From Ferruginibacter sp. (GTDB lineage Bacteria; Bacteroidota; Bacteroidia; Chitinophagales; Chitinophagaceae): a DNA stretch of 64,000 nucleotides. A program made the translations under genes and the position numbers. The stretch spans positions 124,001-188,000 of the forward strand of contig NZ_JAQBNR010000001.1 in the NCBI RefSeq assembly GCF_028288465.1, written 5' to 3'. Shown here piece after piece: positions 35,239 through 43,632 of this stretch (the stretch's first letter is position 1; each line of letters begins with the position of its first letter). The notes under the pieces are model-generated. The model saw only the letters and a list, made by a program, of their open reading frames with translations, searched no databases and was not told the origin of the DNA.

Positions 35239-36198
35239 ATGTGGAAGCGTTTTATGTCCGAATATTTAAGTTTTACAAAAAAGGAGCGAACCGGTATTAT
35301 AGCGCTGCTTGTGTTGATTGCTATTTTTATAGTCCTTCCTTTTTTATTTCCATTCTTTGTTCATACAAAGCCACCTGATGCTTCTTTATTTAAAAAGCAA
35401 ATTGATCAGCTAAAAATCAAACAGGCAGATACAACATTTAAGTATGGCAGGAGAAATGCTGACAAAGAGGATTACCAGGATTACAGGGAGCCTGATTACA
35501 ACCGTAATCATCCCAATAAACCAAAGGGAGAACTTTTTACTTTTGATCCCAATACATTGGATGAAACCGGATGGAAGCGTTTGGGCGTAAGGGATAAAAC
35601 CATTGCAACCATACAGAAATTTATTGAAAAAGGCGGCCGCTTTTATAAGCCTGAAGATCTCGGAAAAATATGGGGTTTGCATGAGGATGAAGTGCAAAGA
35701 CTGATTCCTTTTGTACAAATTAAGCCGGCAAATAAGGAAGCCGTTTACGAGAAAAAGCAGTATGAAAACAAGGTATATGAAAAGCCAAAATATTCAACAA
35801 CTACTCTTGATATTAATACTGCTGATACAACCGCATTCATCGCAATGCCGGGAATTGGAAGTAAATTGTCGCAGCGAATTGTAGCATTCAGGGATAAACT
35901 TGGTGGTTTTTATAAAGTAGATCAAATTGGAGAAACTTATGGTTTGCCGGACTCTACTTTTCAAAAAATAAAATCCAGTTTTATCGTTGAAGCGGCAGTG
36001 ATTCATCAAATAAATGTCAATACTGCCACTGCCGATGAAATGAAAAAGCATCCATATTTGCGCTATGCTATCGCTAATGCCATTGTACAATACAGAACCC
36101 AGCACGGCAATTTTTCCAGTGTGGAAGAGTTGAAAAAAATTATGCTTATCACAGAAGATATTTACAACAAAACCGCCCCCTATTTAAAAGTGAACTAA
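35239..36198 (+). CDS. Membrane-anchored helix-hairpin-helix protein (ComEA-like)
   Basis: A 319-residue protein with one membrane helix near the N-terminus (GIIALLVLIAIFIVLPFLFPFF, about 19-40), a charged spacer and three helix-hairpin-helix repeats. The repeats are about 95-150 (FDPNTLDETGWKRLGV, then the KGGRFYKPEDLGKIWGL motif), 190-240 (DINTADTTAFIAMPGIGSKLSQRIVAFRD) and 255-315 (INVNTATADEMKKHPYLRYAIANAIVQYR). HhH motifs bind DNA non-specifically, and ComEA relatives take up DNA; a competence role is possible but unproven here. Confidence 0.85.
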   Translation: MWKRFMSEYLSFTKKERTGIIALLVLIAIFIVLPFLFPFFVHTKPPDASLFKKQIDQLKIKQADTTFKYGRRNADKEDYQDYREPDYNRNHPNKPKGELFTFDPNTLDETGWKRLGVRDKTIATIQKFIEKGGRFYKPEDLGKIWGLHEDEVQRLIPFVQIKPANKEAVYEKKQYENKVYEKPKYSTTTLDINTADTTAFIAMPGIGSKLSQRIVAFRDKLGGFYKVDQIGETYGLPDSTFQKIKSSFIVEAAVIHQINVNTATADEMKKHPYLRYAIANAIVQYRTQHGNFSSVEELKKIMLITEDIYNKTAPYLKVN

Positions 36199-36249
36199 CG
36201 ATACTCAACCGTTTAAAAAGGGTTAATTTGCAATATATAATTTGAAGCT

Positions 36250-37392
36250 ATGAATTTTCAGCAAGATGAACTGACCCTGCAGGTAGCCCAAACAGCAAAA
36301 GATTTTGCAGATAAATTTATCAGGCCACATGTAATGGAGTGGGATGAAAGCCAGCAGTTTCCCCTGGCAGTATATAAGGAATTAGGCAAACTTGGCATGA
36401 TGGGTGTTTTGGTGCCGGAAGCTTATGGTGGAGCGGGTTTGAGTTACTTTGAGTACAATGTAATTCTGCAGGAAATTTCAAAAGTCTGTGGTTCCATTGG
36501 TTTGTCTGTAGCTGCGCATAATTCATTGTGTACAGGACATATTTTAAGTTTTGGCAACGAAGAACAAAAGAAAAAGTACTTACCAAAATTGGCCACCTGC
36601 GAATGGCTGGGTGCATGGGGATTAACAGAAGCCAATACGGGAAGTGATGCAGGCAATATGCAGTTGACAGCTATAAAAGATGGCGACGATTGGATTTTGA
36701 ACGGTACAAAAAACTGGATTACCCACGGTAAAAGCGGTGATGTAGCCGTTGTAATTTGCCGTACCGGCGCCCCACGCACAAAAGATAATTCAACAGCGTT
36801 TATTGTTGAACGCGGAACGCCTGGTTTCACCGGAGGCAAGAAAGAAAATAAATTGGGCATGCGTGCAAGTGAAACAGCAGAAATGATTTTTGATAACTGT
36901 CGTATACCGGATAGCTGCCGAATGGGTGAAGTGGGTGAAGGTTTTAAACATTCGATGAAAGTGCTGGATGGTGGCAGAATATCCATTGCAGCGTTAAGCC
37001 TGGGTATAGCCAAAGGTGCCTATGAAGCAGCGGTAAAGTATTCAAAAGAACGTTACCAGTTTGATCAGCCGATTGCTAATTTTCAGGGCGTAAGTTTTAA
37101 ATTGGCAGATATGGCTACTGAAATTGCCGCTGCTGACTTGCTGATTCACCAGGCATGCGATCTTAAAATAAAAGGGTTGCCCATGACCAAAGAGGCCGCA
37201 ATGGCAAAGTATTATGCCAGCGAAATCGCCGTAAAAGTGAGTACGGAAGCGGTGCAGGTGTTTGGAGGAAATGGCTACAGCAAAGATTTTCCTGTAGAGA
37301 AATTTTATCGTGACAGTAAATTGTGCACCATCGGCGAAGGAACAAGTGAAGTACAAAAATTAGTGATCAGTCGGGAAGTATTGCGACCTTAA
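36250..37392 (+). CDS. Acyl-CoA dehydrogenase
   Basis: A 380-residue flavoenzyme that makes the trans-2,3 double bond of acyl-CoA in fatty acid or branched-chain amino acid breakdown. Signatures are WGLTEANTGSDAGNMQ (about 119-134), WITHGKSGDVAVVICRT, the RYQFDQPIANFQGVSFKLADM block (about 270-290), VQVFGGNGYSKDFPVEKFYRD and the catalytic Glu in IGEGTSEVQKLVISR near the C-terminus. Chain-length preference is unknown. An ATAATTTG stretch lies 5 nt before the ATG. It is followed by a bidirectional terminator. Confidence 0.94.
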   Translation: MNFQQDELTLQVAQTAKDFADKFIRPHVMEWDESQQFPLAVYKELGKLGMMGVLVPEAYGGAGLSYFEYNVILQEISKVCGSIGLSVAAHNSLCTGHILSFGNEEQKKKYLPKLATCEWLGAWGLTEANTGSDAGNMQLTAIKDGDDWILNGTKNWITHGKSGDVAVVICRTGAPRTKDNSTAFIVERGTPGFTGGKKENKLGMRASETAEMIFDNCRIPDSCRMGEVGEGFKHSMKVLDGGRISIAALSLGIAKGAYEAAVKYSKERYQFDQPIANFQGVSFKLADMATEIAAADLLIHQACDLKIKGLPMTKEAAMAKYYASEIAVKVSTEAVQVFGGNGYSKDFPVEKFYRDSKLCTIGEGTSEVQKLVISREVLRP

Positions 37393-37439
37393 AAATATAA
37401 TTTTTTCAGCAGTGGACGTAAGAAAAAATGATAGCAAAT

Positions 37440-37472
37440 AGAAAAACCATCCAACGGCCAGATGGTTTTTCT
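37440..37472. terminator. Bidirectional intrinsic terminator
   Basis: AGAAAAACCATC at 37440-37451 and its perfect complement at 37461-37472, with a 9-nt loop. It lies between two convergent genes and can end both transcripts. Confidence 0.85.
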
Positions 37473-37494
37473 ATTGAGTATAATATTTGAATGG

Positions 37495-37851
37495 TTATTT
37501 TTTATCTCCGCCAAATAAACCGCCCACTTTATCTTTCAGGCTATCAAAAGCATCTTCAACTTTTTCAGCAGCGTCCTTTACAAAGTCTTCTACTTTTTGT
37601 CCGGTTTCACCGGGGATAACATCACTGATTTTATCCATCATTCCTTCTGCTTTAGGAGCAGTTGGGTCAATCACAGCAGCCGGTGCAGTACTTACTGCTG
37701 TAGCCGGTGCCGCCGCGAATAAATTATCGACTGCGCCTGCCATCATTGGAAATTTTTCTTTTACAAAATCTTTGATTGTTTCAACAGCTTTATGAGCCTG
37801 TTCTGCGGTAATGCCTGCTTTTTCTGTGAGGCTGGTAATTAATTCGTTCAT
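37495..37851 (-). CDS. Small helical protein of unknown function
   Basis: A 118-residue protein from the ATG at 37851; a longer frame upstream lacks conserved features. Residues 1-50 are two amphipathic helices (NELITSLTEKAGITAEQAHKAVETIKDFVKEKFPMM), the middle is an Ala/Pro/Thr linker, and the last 45 residues are another helical part (KISDVIPGETGQKVEDFVKDAAEKVEDAF) ending in a Gly/Lys tail. It resembles small Bacteroidota stress-linked or DUF2267-like proteins, but I cannot name the family. It lies downstream of the RelA/SpoT gene on the same strand. Confidence 0.7.
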   Translation of the reverse strand: MNELITSLTEKAGITAEQAHKAVETIKDFVKEKFPMMAGAVDNLFAAAPATAVSTAPAAVIDPTAPKAEGMMDKISDVIPGETGQKVEDFVKDAAEKVEDAFDSLKDKVGGLFGGDKK

Positions 37852-37960
37852 GGTGTATAGTTTTAAAATTTGTGATGCAAATGTTGCATGTTTAAAAATG
37901 AATTTGCAAATCAATTTTCAAAAGGGTTATTCAAAAAAGACACGTAAGGTTCAGAAATTC

Positions 37961-40198
37961 TTATTCGGTATCGTAGCGCTCTACTTTTTCTATGCCAGAC
38001 AATTTCAGCAATGCATTGCACAAATGGTCGAGCTCTTCTTTGTCGTGTACAAATATTTTAAGGTTGCCCATAAAGATGCCATCCTTTGCTTCAATGGTCA
38101 TTGCGGAAATATTAAATTTCATTTCTCCACTGATCAGATTGGTGATTTTATGAATCACGCCCACATCATCCAATCCCACAATTTTTAAACCAGTTAAAAA
38201 AGAAATCTCTTTATTTTTCGCCCATTTCGTTTTTACAATCCTATGCCCAAAATTAGCCATTAACCTGGCTGCATTCGGGCAATTGGTACGGTGAATTTTT
38301 AAGCCTTCACCGGTAGTTACAAATCCAAAAACGTCGTCTCCCGGGATGGGTTTGCAACAGTTGGCAAGCGTATACATAATCTTGTCACTGCTTTCTCCGA
38401 AAATAATTAATTCAGCATCTTTTTTATTGTAAGGCCTGTCTGTAATATCTGCTTCCTTCTTTTCCTCAACCTCCACCTTTACGGGTTTTGGCGGAAACAA
38501 ACGATCACCGGATGCCGTGAAGTCTTTTAGTTCTTTTAAATCAATTTTCTTAATGGCAATTTCATATAGTAAATCCAGCGACGAATTCAGTTTATAAAAA
38601 GAAGCCAACTCCTCAATATTATGCTGCGTCATCATGCCTCCAATGGCTTCCAGTTTTTTTTGCAGAATATATTTTCCGTCTTCAGCAACCTTTCTTTTTT
38701 CTTCTTTAAGGGTATCCTTAATTTTTTGTTTCGCCTTGGGTGTTACCACAAGGTTCAACCATTCCTGGCTGGGCTTTTGTTTGGCGCTGGTAATAATTTC
38801 TATCTGGTCGCCGCTACGTAATTTGTGCCCAATCGGCACCAGTTTGTGATTCACTTTAGCACCAATGCACCTGCTGCCAACAGCAGTATGTACGCCAAAT
38901 GCAAAATCCAGCGCAGTGGCTCCAACGGGCAACATTTTAATATCACCTTTTGGTGTGTACACATATATTTCTTCTGTTAAAAAGGAAGTTTTAAAGTCCT
39001 GTAAAAAGTCAAGAGAGTTGGTGTCCTGGCTGCTGAGCGCTTCCCTGATCTGGCTAAACCATTGATCAAAACGATTTTCAACGCTGGCGCCTTCTTTGTA
39101 TTTCCAGTGAGCCGCCAAACCTTTTTCCGCAATCTCGTTCATGCGTTTGGTGCGTATCTGCACTTCCACCCATTTACCCTGTGGGCCCATAACCGTGGTG
39201 TGCAATGCTTCATAACCATTGCTCTTCGGGTTGCTTAACCAATCACGCAATCTCTCAGGTGATGGGTTGTATTCATCCGTAATCATGCTGTACACTTTCC
39301 AGCAATCTTCTTTTTCTTTTTCGGCAGGCGAATCAACAATAATGCGAATGGCAAAAAGGTCATACACTTCCTCAAAACTAACGCCCTTCTTTTTCATCTT
39401 ATTCCAGATGGAATGAATGCTTTTCGGGCGACCATGAATTTCAAATTTAAAGTCAGCCCGTTCTAATTTATCCTTAAGTGGCCGGATAAAATCATTTATA
39501 AACCGTGTGCGTTCTCTTTTTGTATCATTTAGTTTTTGGGCGATGTATTTATAAGTATCTGGTTCCAGGTACTTCATCGCCAAATCTTCCATCTCTGTTT
39601 TGATGGCATATAAACCCATCCTGTGCGCCAATGGAGCATACACATATACAGTTTCACTCGAAATCTTCAATTGCTTTTCCCGCTTCATACTGTCCATCGT
39701 ACGCATGTTATGCAGGCGGTCAGAAAGCTTGATCAGTATTACCCTGGGATCATCCGTAAGCGTGAGCAGAATTTTCTTAAAATTCTCTGCCTGCTGGCTG
39801 GTATTGGTATCCATCACCGTGCTGATCTTGGTAAGTCCATCCACAATTTTGGCTATCTCAGCACCAAATTCCCTTTGAACATCCTGCAGCGTAATGTCAG
39901 TATCTTCTACCGTATCATGCAACAGTGCACAGATTGTACTGCGCACACCGAGGCCAATTTCTTCCACGCAAATGCGGGCAACTGCCAGCGGATGTAAAAT
40001 GTAGGGTTCGCCGCTTTTACGGCGCATGGTTTTATGGGCTTCTGCTGCTATTTCAAAAGCGGTGCGTATTAATTCTTTATCTCCGGGCTTTAATTTAGGT
40101 TTCAGTTCTTTAAGTAAACCGCGGTATTGCCTGAGTATTTCCTTCTTCTCTTCCTCTTCGTTGAGGTTGTATTTTAAAATTGGGGGTGTTGTTTCCAT
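37961..40198 (-). CDS. RelA/SpoT bifunctional (p)ppGpp synthetase/hydrolase
   Basis: A 745-residue Rel enzyme controlling the stringent response. The hydrolase HD domain keeps its metal residues (LLHDTVEDTD at about residues 92-101, His94 and Asp95), so it should degrade (p)ppGpp. The synthetase domain (about 240-360) has RPKSIHSIWNKMKKKGVSFEEVYDLFAIRIIVD and YEALHTTVMGPQGKWVEVQIRT. TGS (about 405-465, with VYTPKGDIKMLPVGATALDFAFGVH), a helical/zinc-finger region with NCCKPIPGDDVFGFVTTGEGLKIHR, and a C-terminal ACT domain complete the long form. Probably both activities are present. It diverges from tRNA-Leu. Confidence 0.95.
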   Translation of the reverse strand: METTPPILKYNLNEEEEKKEILRQYRGLLKELKPKLKPGDKELIRTAFEIAAEAHKTMRRKSGEPYILHPLAVARICVEEIGLGVRSTICALLHDTVEDTDITLQDVQREFGAEIAKIVDGLTKISTVMDTNTSQQAENFKKILLTLTDDPRVILIKLSDRLHNMRTMDSMKREKQLKISSETVYVYAPLAHRMGLYAIKTEMEDLAMKYLEPDTYKYIAQKLNDTKRERTRFINDFIRPLKDKLERADFKFEIHGRPKSIHSIWNKMKKKGVSFEEVYDLFAIRIIVDSPAEKEKEDCWKVYSMITDEYNPSPERLRDWLSNPKSNGYEALHTTVMGPQGKWVEVQIRTKRMNEIAEKGLAAHWKYKEGASVENRFDQWFSQIREALSSQDTNSLDFLQDFKTSFLTEEIYVYTPKGDIKMLPVGATALDFAFGVHTAVGSRCIGAKVNHKLVPIGHKLRSGDQIEIITSAKQKPSQEWLNLVVTPKAKQKIKDTLKEEKRKVAEDGKYILQKKLEAIGGMMTQHNIEELASFYKLNSSLDLLYEIAIKKIDLKELKDFTASGDRLFPPKPVKVEVEEKKEADITDRPYNKKDAELIIFGESSDKIMYTLANCCKPIPGDDVFGFVTTGEGLKIHRTNCPNAARLMANFGHRIVKTKWAKNKEISFLTGLKIVGLDDVGVIHKITNLISGEMKFNISAMTIEAKDGIFMGNLKIFVHDKEELDHLCNALLKLSGIEKVERYDTE

Positions 40199-40255
40199 CT
40201 ATTAAAACGAATTTACGAAAAAACATTTCTGTTTTACTTTTTTGTATAAAACCCT

Positions 40256-40263
40256 TACTTTTG
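40256..40263 (+). promoter_or_regulatory. -7 promoter box of tRNA-Leu
   Basis: TACTTTTG is an exact TAnnTTTG match ending 10 nt before the 5' end of the tRNA. The distance fits a short 5' leader. Confidence 0.5.
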
Positions 40264-40273
40264 CACCCCTTAA

Positions 40274-40355
40274 CCGGATGTGGCGAAATTGGCAGACGCA
40301 CCAGACTTAGGATCTGGCGGAGCAATCCATGTAGGTTCGACCCCTATCATCCGGA
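40274..40355 (+). tRNA. tRNA-Leu (anticodon TAG)
   Basis: An 82-nt class II tRNA. The acceptor arm pairs CCGGATG (40274-40280) with CATCCGG (40348-40354), with discriminator A; no CCA is encoded. The anticodon arm is CCAGA-CTTAGGA-TCTGG, giving TAG, which reads CUN leucine codons. The TTCGACC T-loop is present and the long variable arm is of Leu type. A terminator-like T-run follows. It is upstream of the trigger factor gene. Confidence 0.95.
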
Positions 40356-40461
40356 CTTTTTTTGAGTTGATAAGTAGAGTGGTTGAGGAGTTAGCAGTGA
40401 ATGCTTTCTTTTTTCCATCACTTATCAACTTTTTAATTTTTAACATTACAACATTGCATTT

Positions 40462-41829
40462 ATGGCAACAGTAGCTAGAGAGAACATCGGATTGCTAAAC
40501 GACAAGATTCTTATAAAAGTTGGTAAAGAAGATTATTTCCCCTCCTTTGAGAAAAAACTGAAAGAATACAGTAAGACAGTTAATATTCCCGGCTTCAGAA
40601 AAGGAATGGTGCCTGCCGGCATGATAAAAAAAATGTACGGTGCTTCTATTTACACAGATGAAGTACTTAAGACAGTAGAGAAGCAATTGTACACTTATCT
40701 TGATACAGAAAAGCCAGACATTTTTGCACAGCCACTGGCATTGGATGCTGACATCCGCAAACTGGATTTAAATAACCCAGCTGAGTACGAATTTGGATTT
40801 GAAATTGGTTTAAAACCGGCTTTTGAACTGGCTTCCTTACCGAAGGCCAAAGCTACCTTACATAAAGTTGAAGTGACAGATGCAATGGTGCAGGAAGAAG
40901 TAGACCGTATGCTGATTAAAGGCGGTAAAATGACCGAACCTGAAACAGTTGAGACGGAAGAAGCAGTTTTGAATATTTTGTTTACAGAAGTTGATAAAGA
41001 AGGCAATACGATTGAAGGCGGTATTGAAAAAGAGAACTCTGTTATAATAAAATACTTAACACCCGCGGCTCAAAAGCAGTTCATGGGTAAAAAGAAGGAT
41101 GATGCTGTAGTATTGCAGTTAGCAAAAACTTTTGACAAAGATAAACTGGAAGCATTTGTACTGGATTTAGGTCTTGATAAAGATGACAAGGAATCTGCAA
41201 AAAAATATTTTAAACTAACTATTGTAAAAATCGGGCTGGTCGAAAAAAGAGAATTGAATGAAGCATTTTTCGCTGAAGTTTTCCCCGGCGCAGCCGTTGC
41301 AACTGAAGAAGAATTCAGAAAAAAATTAAAGGAAGAAATTGAACAATACTGGGATGCGCAAAGCCGCAACCAGCTGCACGATCAGTTGTACCATTATCTA
41401 CTGGATGAAACAAAAATTGAATTTCCTGAGCAATTTTTAAAGCGCTGGTTACAGGTAGGTAGTGAAGAACGCAAAACACCGGAGCAGGCTGAAGCTGAGT
41501 TTCCACAGTTTAGCAGCCAGTTAAAATGGACGCTGATCAGTGACAAGATTGTAAAGGAAAACAAGCTGGAGGTATCTGCCGAAGAATTAAAAGAATCTAT
41601 GAAGGCGGAAGTAATGCGGTATTTTGGTGGCGTTAGTTTAGGTGATGATACCAGCTGGTTAGACAGCTATGTAGATCGTATGATGAAAGACGAAAAACAA
41701 ATCGATGCCAGCTACCGCAGACTGGTAACAGATAAATTATTTAACTGGGCACAATCGCAGGTAACGCCTGTCGAAAAGCAGGTAACTGGTGAAGAATTGA
41801 CTGCAATGCAGCACAACCACCAGCACTAA
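40462..41829 (+). CDS. tig: Trigger factor chaperone
   Basis: A 455-residue ribosome-bound chaperone and peptidyl-prolyl isomerase-family protein acting on nascent chains. The N-terminal ribosome-binding signature appears as VNIPGFRKGMVPAGMIKK (about 37-54). The middle part resembles a reduced FKBP domain, and the C-terminal arms are helical and highly charged, ending in a His-rich tail. It is upstream of two clpP genes and clpX, the usual bacterial quality-control order, but a terminator at 41864 separates it from clpP. Confidence 0.94.
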   Translation: MATVARENIGLLNDKILIKVGKEDYFPSFEKKLKEYSKTVNIPGFRKGMVPAGMIKKMYGASIYTDEVLKTVEKQLYTYLDTEKPDIFAQPLALDADIRKLDLNNPAEYEFGFEIGLKPAFELASLPKAKATLHKVEVTDAMVQEEVDRMLIKGGKMTEPETVETEEAVLNILFTEVDKEGNTIEGGIEKENSVIIKYLTPAAQKQFMGKKKDDAVVLQLAKTFDKDKLEAFVLDLGLDKDDKESAKKYFKLTIVKIGLVEKRELNEAFFAEVFPGAAVATEEEFRKKLKEEIEQYWDAQSRNQLHDQLYHYLLDETKIEFPEQFLKRWLQVGSEERKTPEQAEAEFPQFSSQLKWTLISDKIVKENKLEVSAEELKESMKAEVMRYFGGVSLGDDTSWLDSYVDRMMKDEKQIDASYRRLVTDKLFNWAQSQVTPVEKQVTGEELTAMQHNHQH

Positions 41830-41863
41830 AAAATTAAGAGGTAAAAATAAAAATGTTGAATTC

Positions 41864-41893
41864 GCCGGAGTGTAAAGTCTCCGGCATTTTTTT
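41864..41893 (+). terminator. Intrinsic terminator after tig
   Basis: GCCGGAG at 41864-41870 and CTCCGGC at 41879-41885 form a 7-bp stem with an 8-nt loop. A run of seven T follows at once. Confidence 0.85.
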
Positions 41894-42027
41894 GCTCAAA
41901 AATTTAAAAGCTGAAACCAACAATAGGCTGTATTTAACTCAGACATCAAAAACTCAGACATCGGCCATCTCATCCGCCTTTTTGTCGCAATTTTTTTATA
42001 GCATAATATTTGGGTTCATCAATCAAC

Positions 42028-42035
42028 TATATTTG
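42028..42035 (+). promoter_or_regulatory. -7 promoter box of the first clpP
   Basis: TATATTTG is an exact TAnnTTTG match, 22 nt before the ATG at 42058. Confidence 0.5.
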
Positions 42036-42057
42036 TTACCATAAATAATTATATCTC

Positions 42058-42750
42058 ATGAATTTTGGAAAAGAATTTGAAAAATATGCTGTGAAACACC
42101 GGGGTATCAGCAGCAATACCCTTGATGGATATATTAAGCACAACGTAACCAACCTAACGCCTAATATCATCGAAGAGCGGCCAATGAATGTAGCTGTGAT
42201 GGACGTTTACAGCCGTTTGATGATGGACAGAATCATCTTTATGGGCTACCCCGTAACAGACGAAGTTGCTAATATTATCACGGCCCAGTTTTTATTTTTA
42301 GAAAGTACAGACCGCACAAAAGATATACAGATGTACATTAATTCTCCCGGTGGAAGTGTGTATGCAGGGTTGGGAATGTATGACACCATGCAGTTTGTAA
42401 CACCAGATATTGCCACTATTTGTACAGGCATGGCTGCAAGTATGGCGGCCGTACTGATGTGTGCAGGAGCACCCGGCAAAAGGACCGCTTTAAAACATAG
42501 CCGCATCATGCTGCATCAGCCAAGTGCGGGTGCCGGTGGCCAGGCAAGCGACATTGAAATAACTGTCAACGAGATTCGTAAAATTAAAAGTGAGCTGTAC
42601 GAAATCATTGCACAGCATACAAGTCAGCCGTATGATAAAGTTTCCCAGGATTGCGAAAGAGATTACTGGATGACTTCTTCCGAGGCAAAGGATTATGGCA
42701 TAGTGGATGAAGTATTGACTATCAATCCGCGTAAGGCAAAGAAAGATTAA
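42058..42750 (+). CDS. clpP: ATP-dependent Clp protease proteolytic subunit, copy 1
   Basis: A 230-residue ClpP with an intact Ser-His-Asp triad: Ser128 (GMAASMAA), His153 (MLHQPSAG) and Asp202 (ERDYW). The N-terminal 40 residues form an extension usual in Bacteroidota ClpP. MYINSPGGSVYAGLGMYD is the oxyanion-hole region. It makes a barrel with ClpX or another Clp ATPase to degrade unfolded proteins. A second clpP gene follows after a 115-nt gap on the same strand. This copy is more like the widespread housekeeping ClpP. Confidence 0.95.
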   Translation: MNFGKEFEKYAVKHRGISSNTLDGYIKHNVTNLTPNIIEERPMNVAVMDVYSRLMMDRIIFMGYPVTDEVANIITAQFLFLESTDRTKDIQMYINSPGGSVYAGLGMYDTMQFVTPDIATICTGMAASMAAVLMCAGAPGKRTALKHSRIMLHQPSAGAGGQASDIEITVNEIRKIKSELYEIIAQHTSQPYDKVSQDCERDYWMTSSEAKDYGIVDEVLTINPRKAKKD

Positions 42751-42865
42751 ATCGATAGGACGCCGGCGATGGTACTACTATTAAACATCGTTGTGTCACT
42801 CTCTTGTACGGCAAACCATTATTGAACGCTTCCAATTTAAACAGCATTCTAAAAAATTGAAAACA

Positions 42866-43495
42866 ATGAATTACAACTATAACAACAAACAAATACGTTT
42901 CGACGACGAAGAAGAAAACCCAAAAGAATTGCCCGAAAACCCGATGGAAAAAATGATGAGCGGATGGCAGTTCGACAAAAAATTTATTGAGCAGCGTAAG
43001 ATATTTTTATGGGGCGCTGTAGAAGATAAAAGCGCCAAAGATATTACCGCCCGTTTACTGTACCTGGAAGCAATTGATCCGGGAAAAGAAATTACCTTTT
43101 ACATCAACAGCCCCGGCGGTGTTGTTACAAGCGGTATGGTCATTTACGATACCATGCAAATGATCAGCTCACCTGTAAGTACCGTATGTATGGGCATGGC
43201 AGCAAGTATGGGAAGTATTTTGTTAAGTGGCGGCGCTAAAGGAAGACGTTTTATTTTTCCAAGCGGACAGGTAATGATTCACCAGCCAAGCGGCGGCGGA
43301 CAGGGCGTTAGTGCCGACCTGGAAATTATGGCGGTACAGATACTTAAAATCAAGCAGCTTGGTGCCCGCATTCTTGCTGAAAACTGCGGCCAGACCTACG
43401 AAAAAATAATGAAAGATTTTGATCGTGATTTTTGGATGGATGCCAAAGAATCTATCGCTTATGGAATAGTGGACGGCGTGATGAATAAATTGTAG
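42866..43495 (+). CDS. clpP: ATP-dependent Clp protease proteolytic subunit, copy 2
   Basis: A second ClpP, 209 residues from the ATG at 42866; the frame is open upstream, but the earlier ATG at 42791 would add an unconserved leader. The triad Ser114 (GMAASMGS), His139 (MIHQPSGG) and Asp188 (DRDFW) is complete, so it should be active or join copy 1 in mixed rings. The N-terminal 30 residues are acidic ([15 protein letters not shown]), unlike copy 1. The sequences clearly differ, so this is an old duplication. It ends before a terminator. Confidence 0.94.
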   Translation: MNYNYNNKQIRFDDEEENPKELPENPMEKMMSGWQFDKKFIEQRKIFLWGAVEDKSAKDITARLLYLEAIDPGKEITFYINSPGGVVTSGMVIYDTMQMISSPVSTVCMGMAASMGSILLSGGAKGRRFIFPSGQVMIHQPSGGGQGVSADLEIMAVQILKIKQLGARILAENCGQTYEKIMKDFDRDFWMDAKESIAYGIVDGVMNKL

Positions 43496-43515
43496 TCTTA
43501 TTTTAAAGATATCTT

Positions 43516-43545
43516 ATGGCCGGTTTAATCACCGGCCATTTTAAT
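43516..43545 (+). terminator. Intrinsic terminator after the second clpP
   Basis: ATGGCCGGT at 43516-43524 and its perfect complement at 43531-43539, with a 6-nt loop, then TTTTAATT. Confidence 0.75.
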
Positions 43546-43588
43546 TATAACCTGTTGGGACCTGCGTTTTCAGCAAACATTTCAAATA

Positions 43589-43613
43589 ACTCCCCCGTTA
43601 GGGGATGGGGGGA
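43589..43613. repeat. CTCCCCC...GGGGGGAG intergenic palindrome
   Basis: CTCCCCC and GGGGGGAG flank a short AT centre. Similar C/G-run palindromes are scattered in intergenic DNA of many Bacteroidota. It lies just before the -7-like box of the kinase-like gene. Confidence 0.45.
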
Positions 43614-43620
43614 GATTCCT

Positions 43621-43628
43621 TAACTTTA
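43621..43628 (+). promoter_or_regulatory. -7-like promoter box of the kinase-like gene
   Basis: TAACTTTA, one base from TAnnTTTG, followed by CAAT and the ATG at 43633. Confidence 0.45.
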
Positions 43629-43632
43629 CAAT

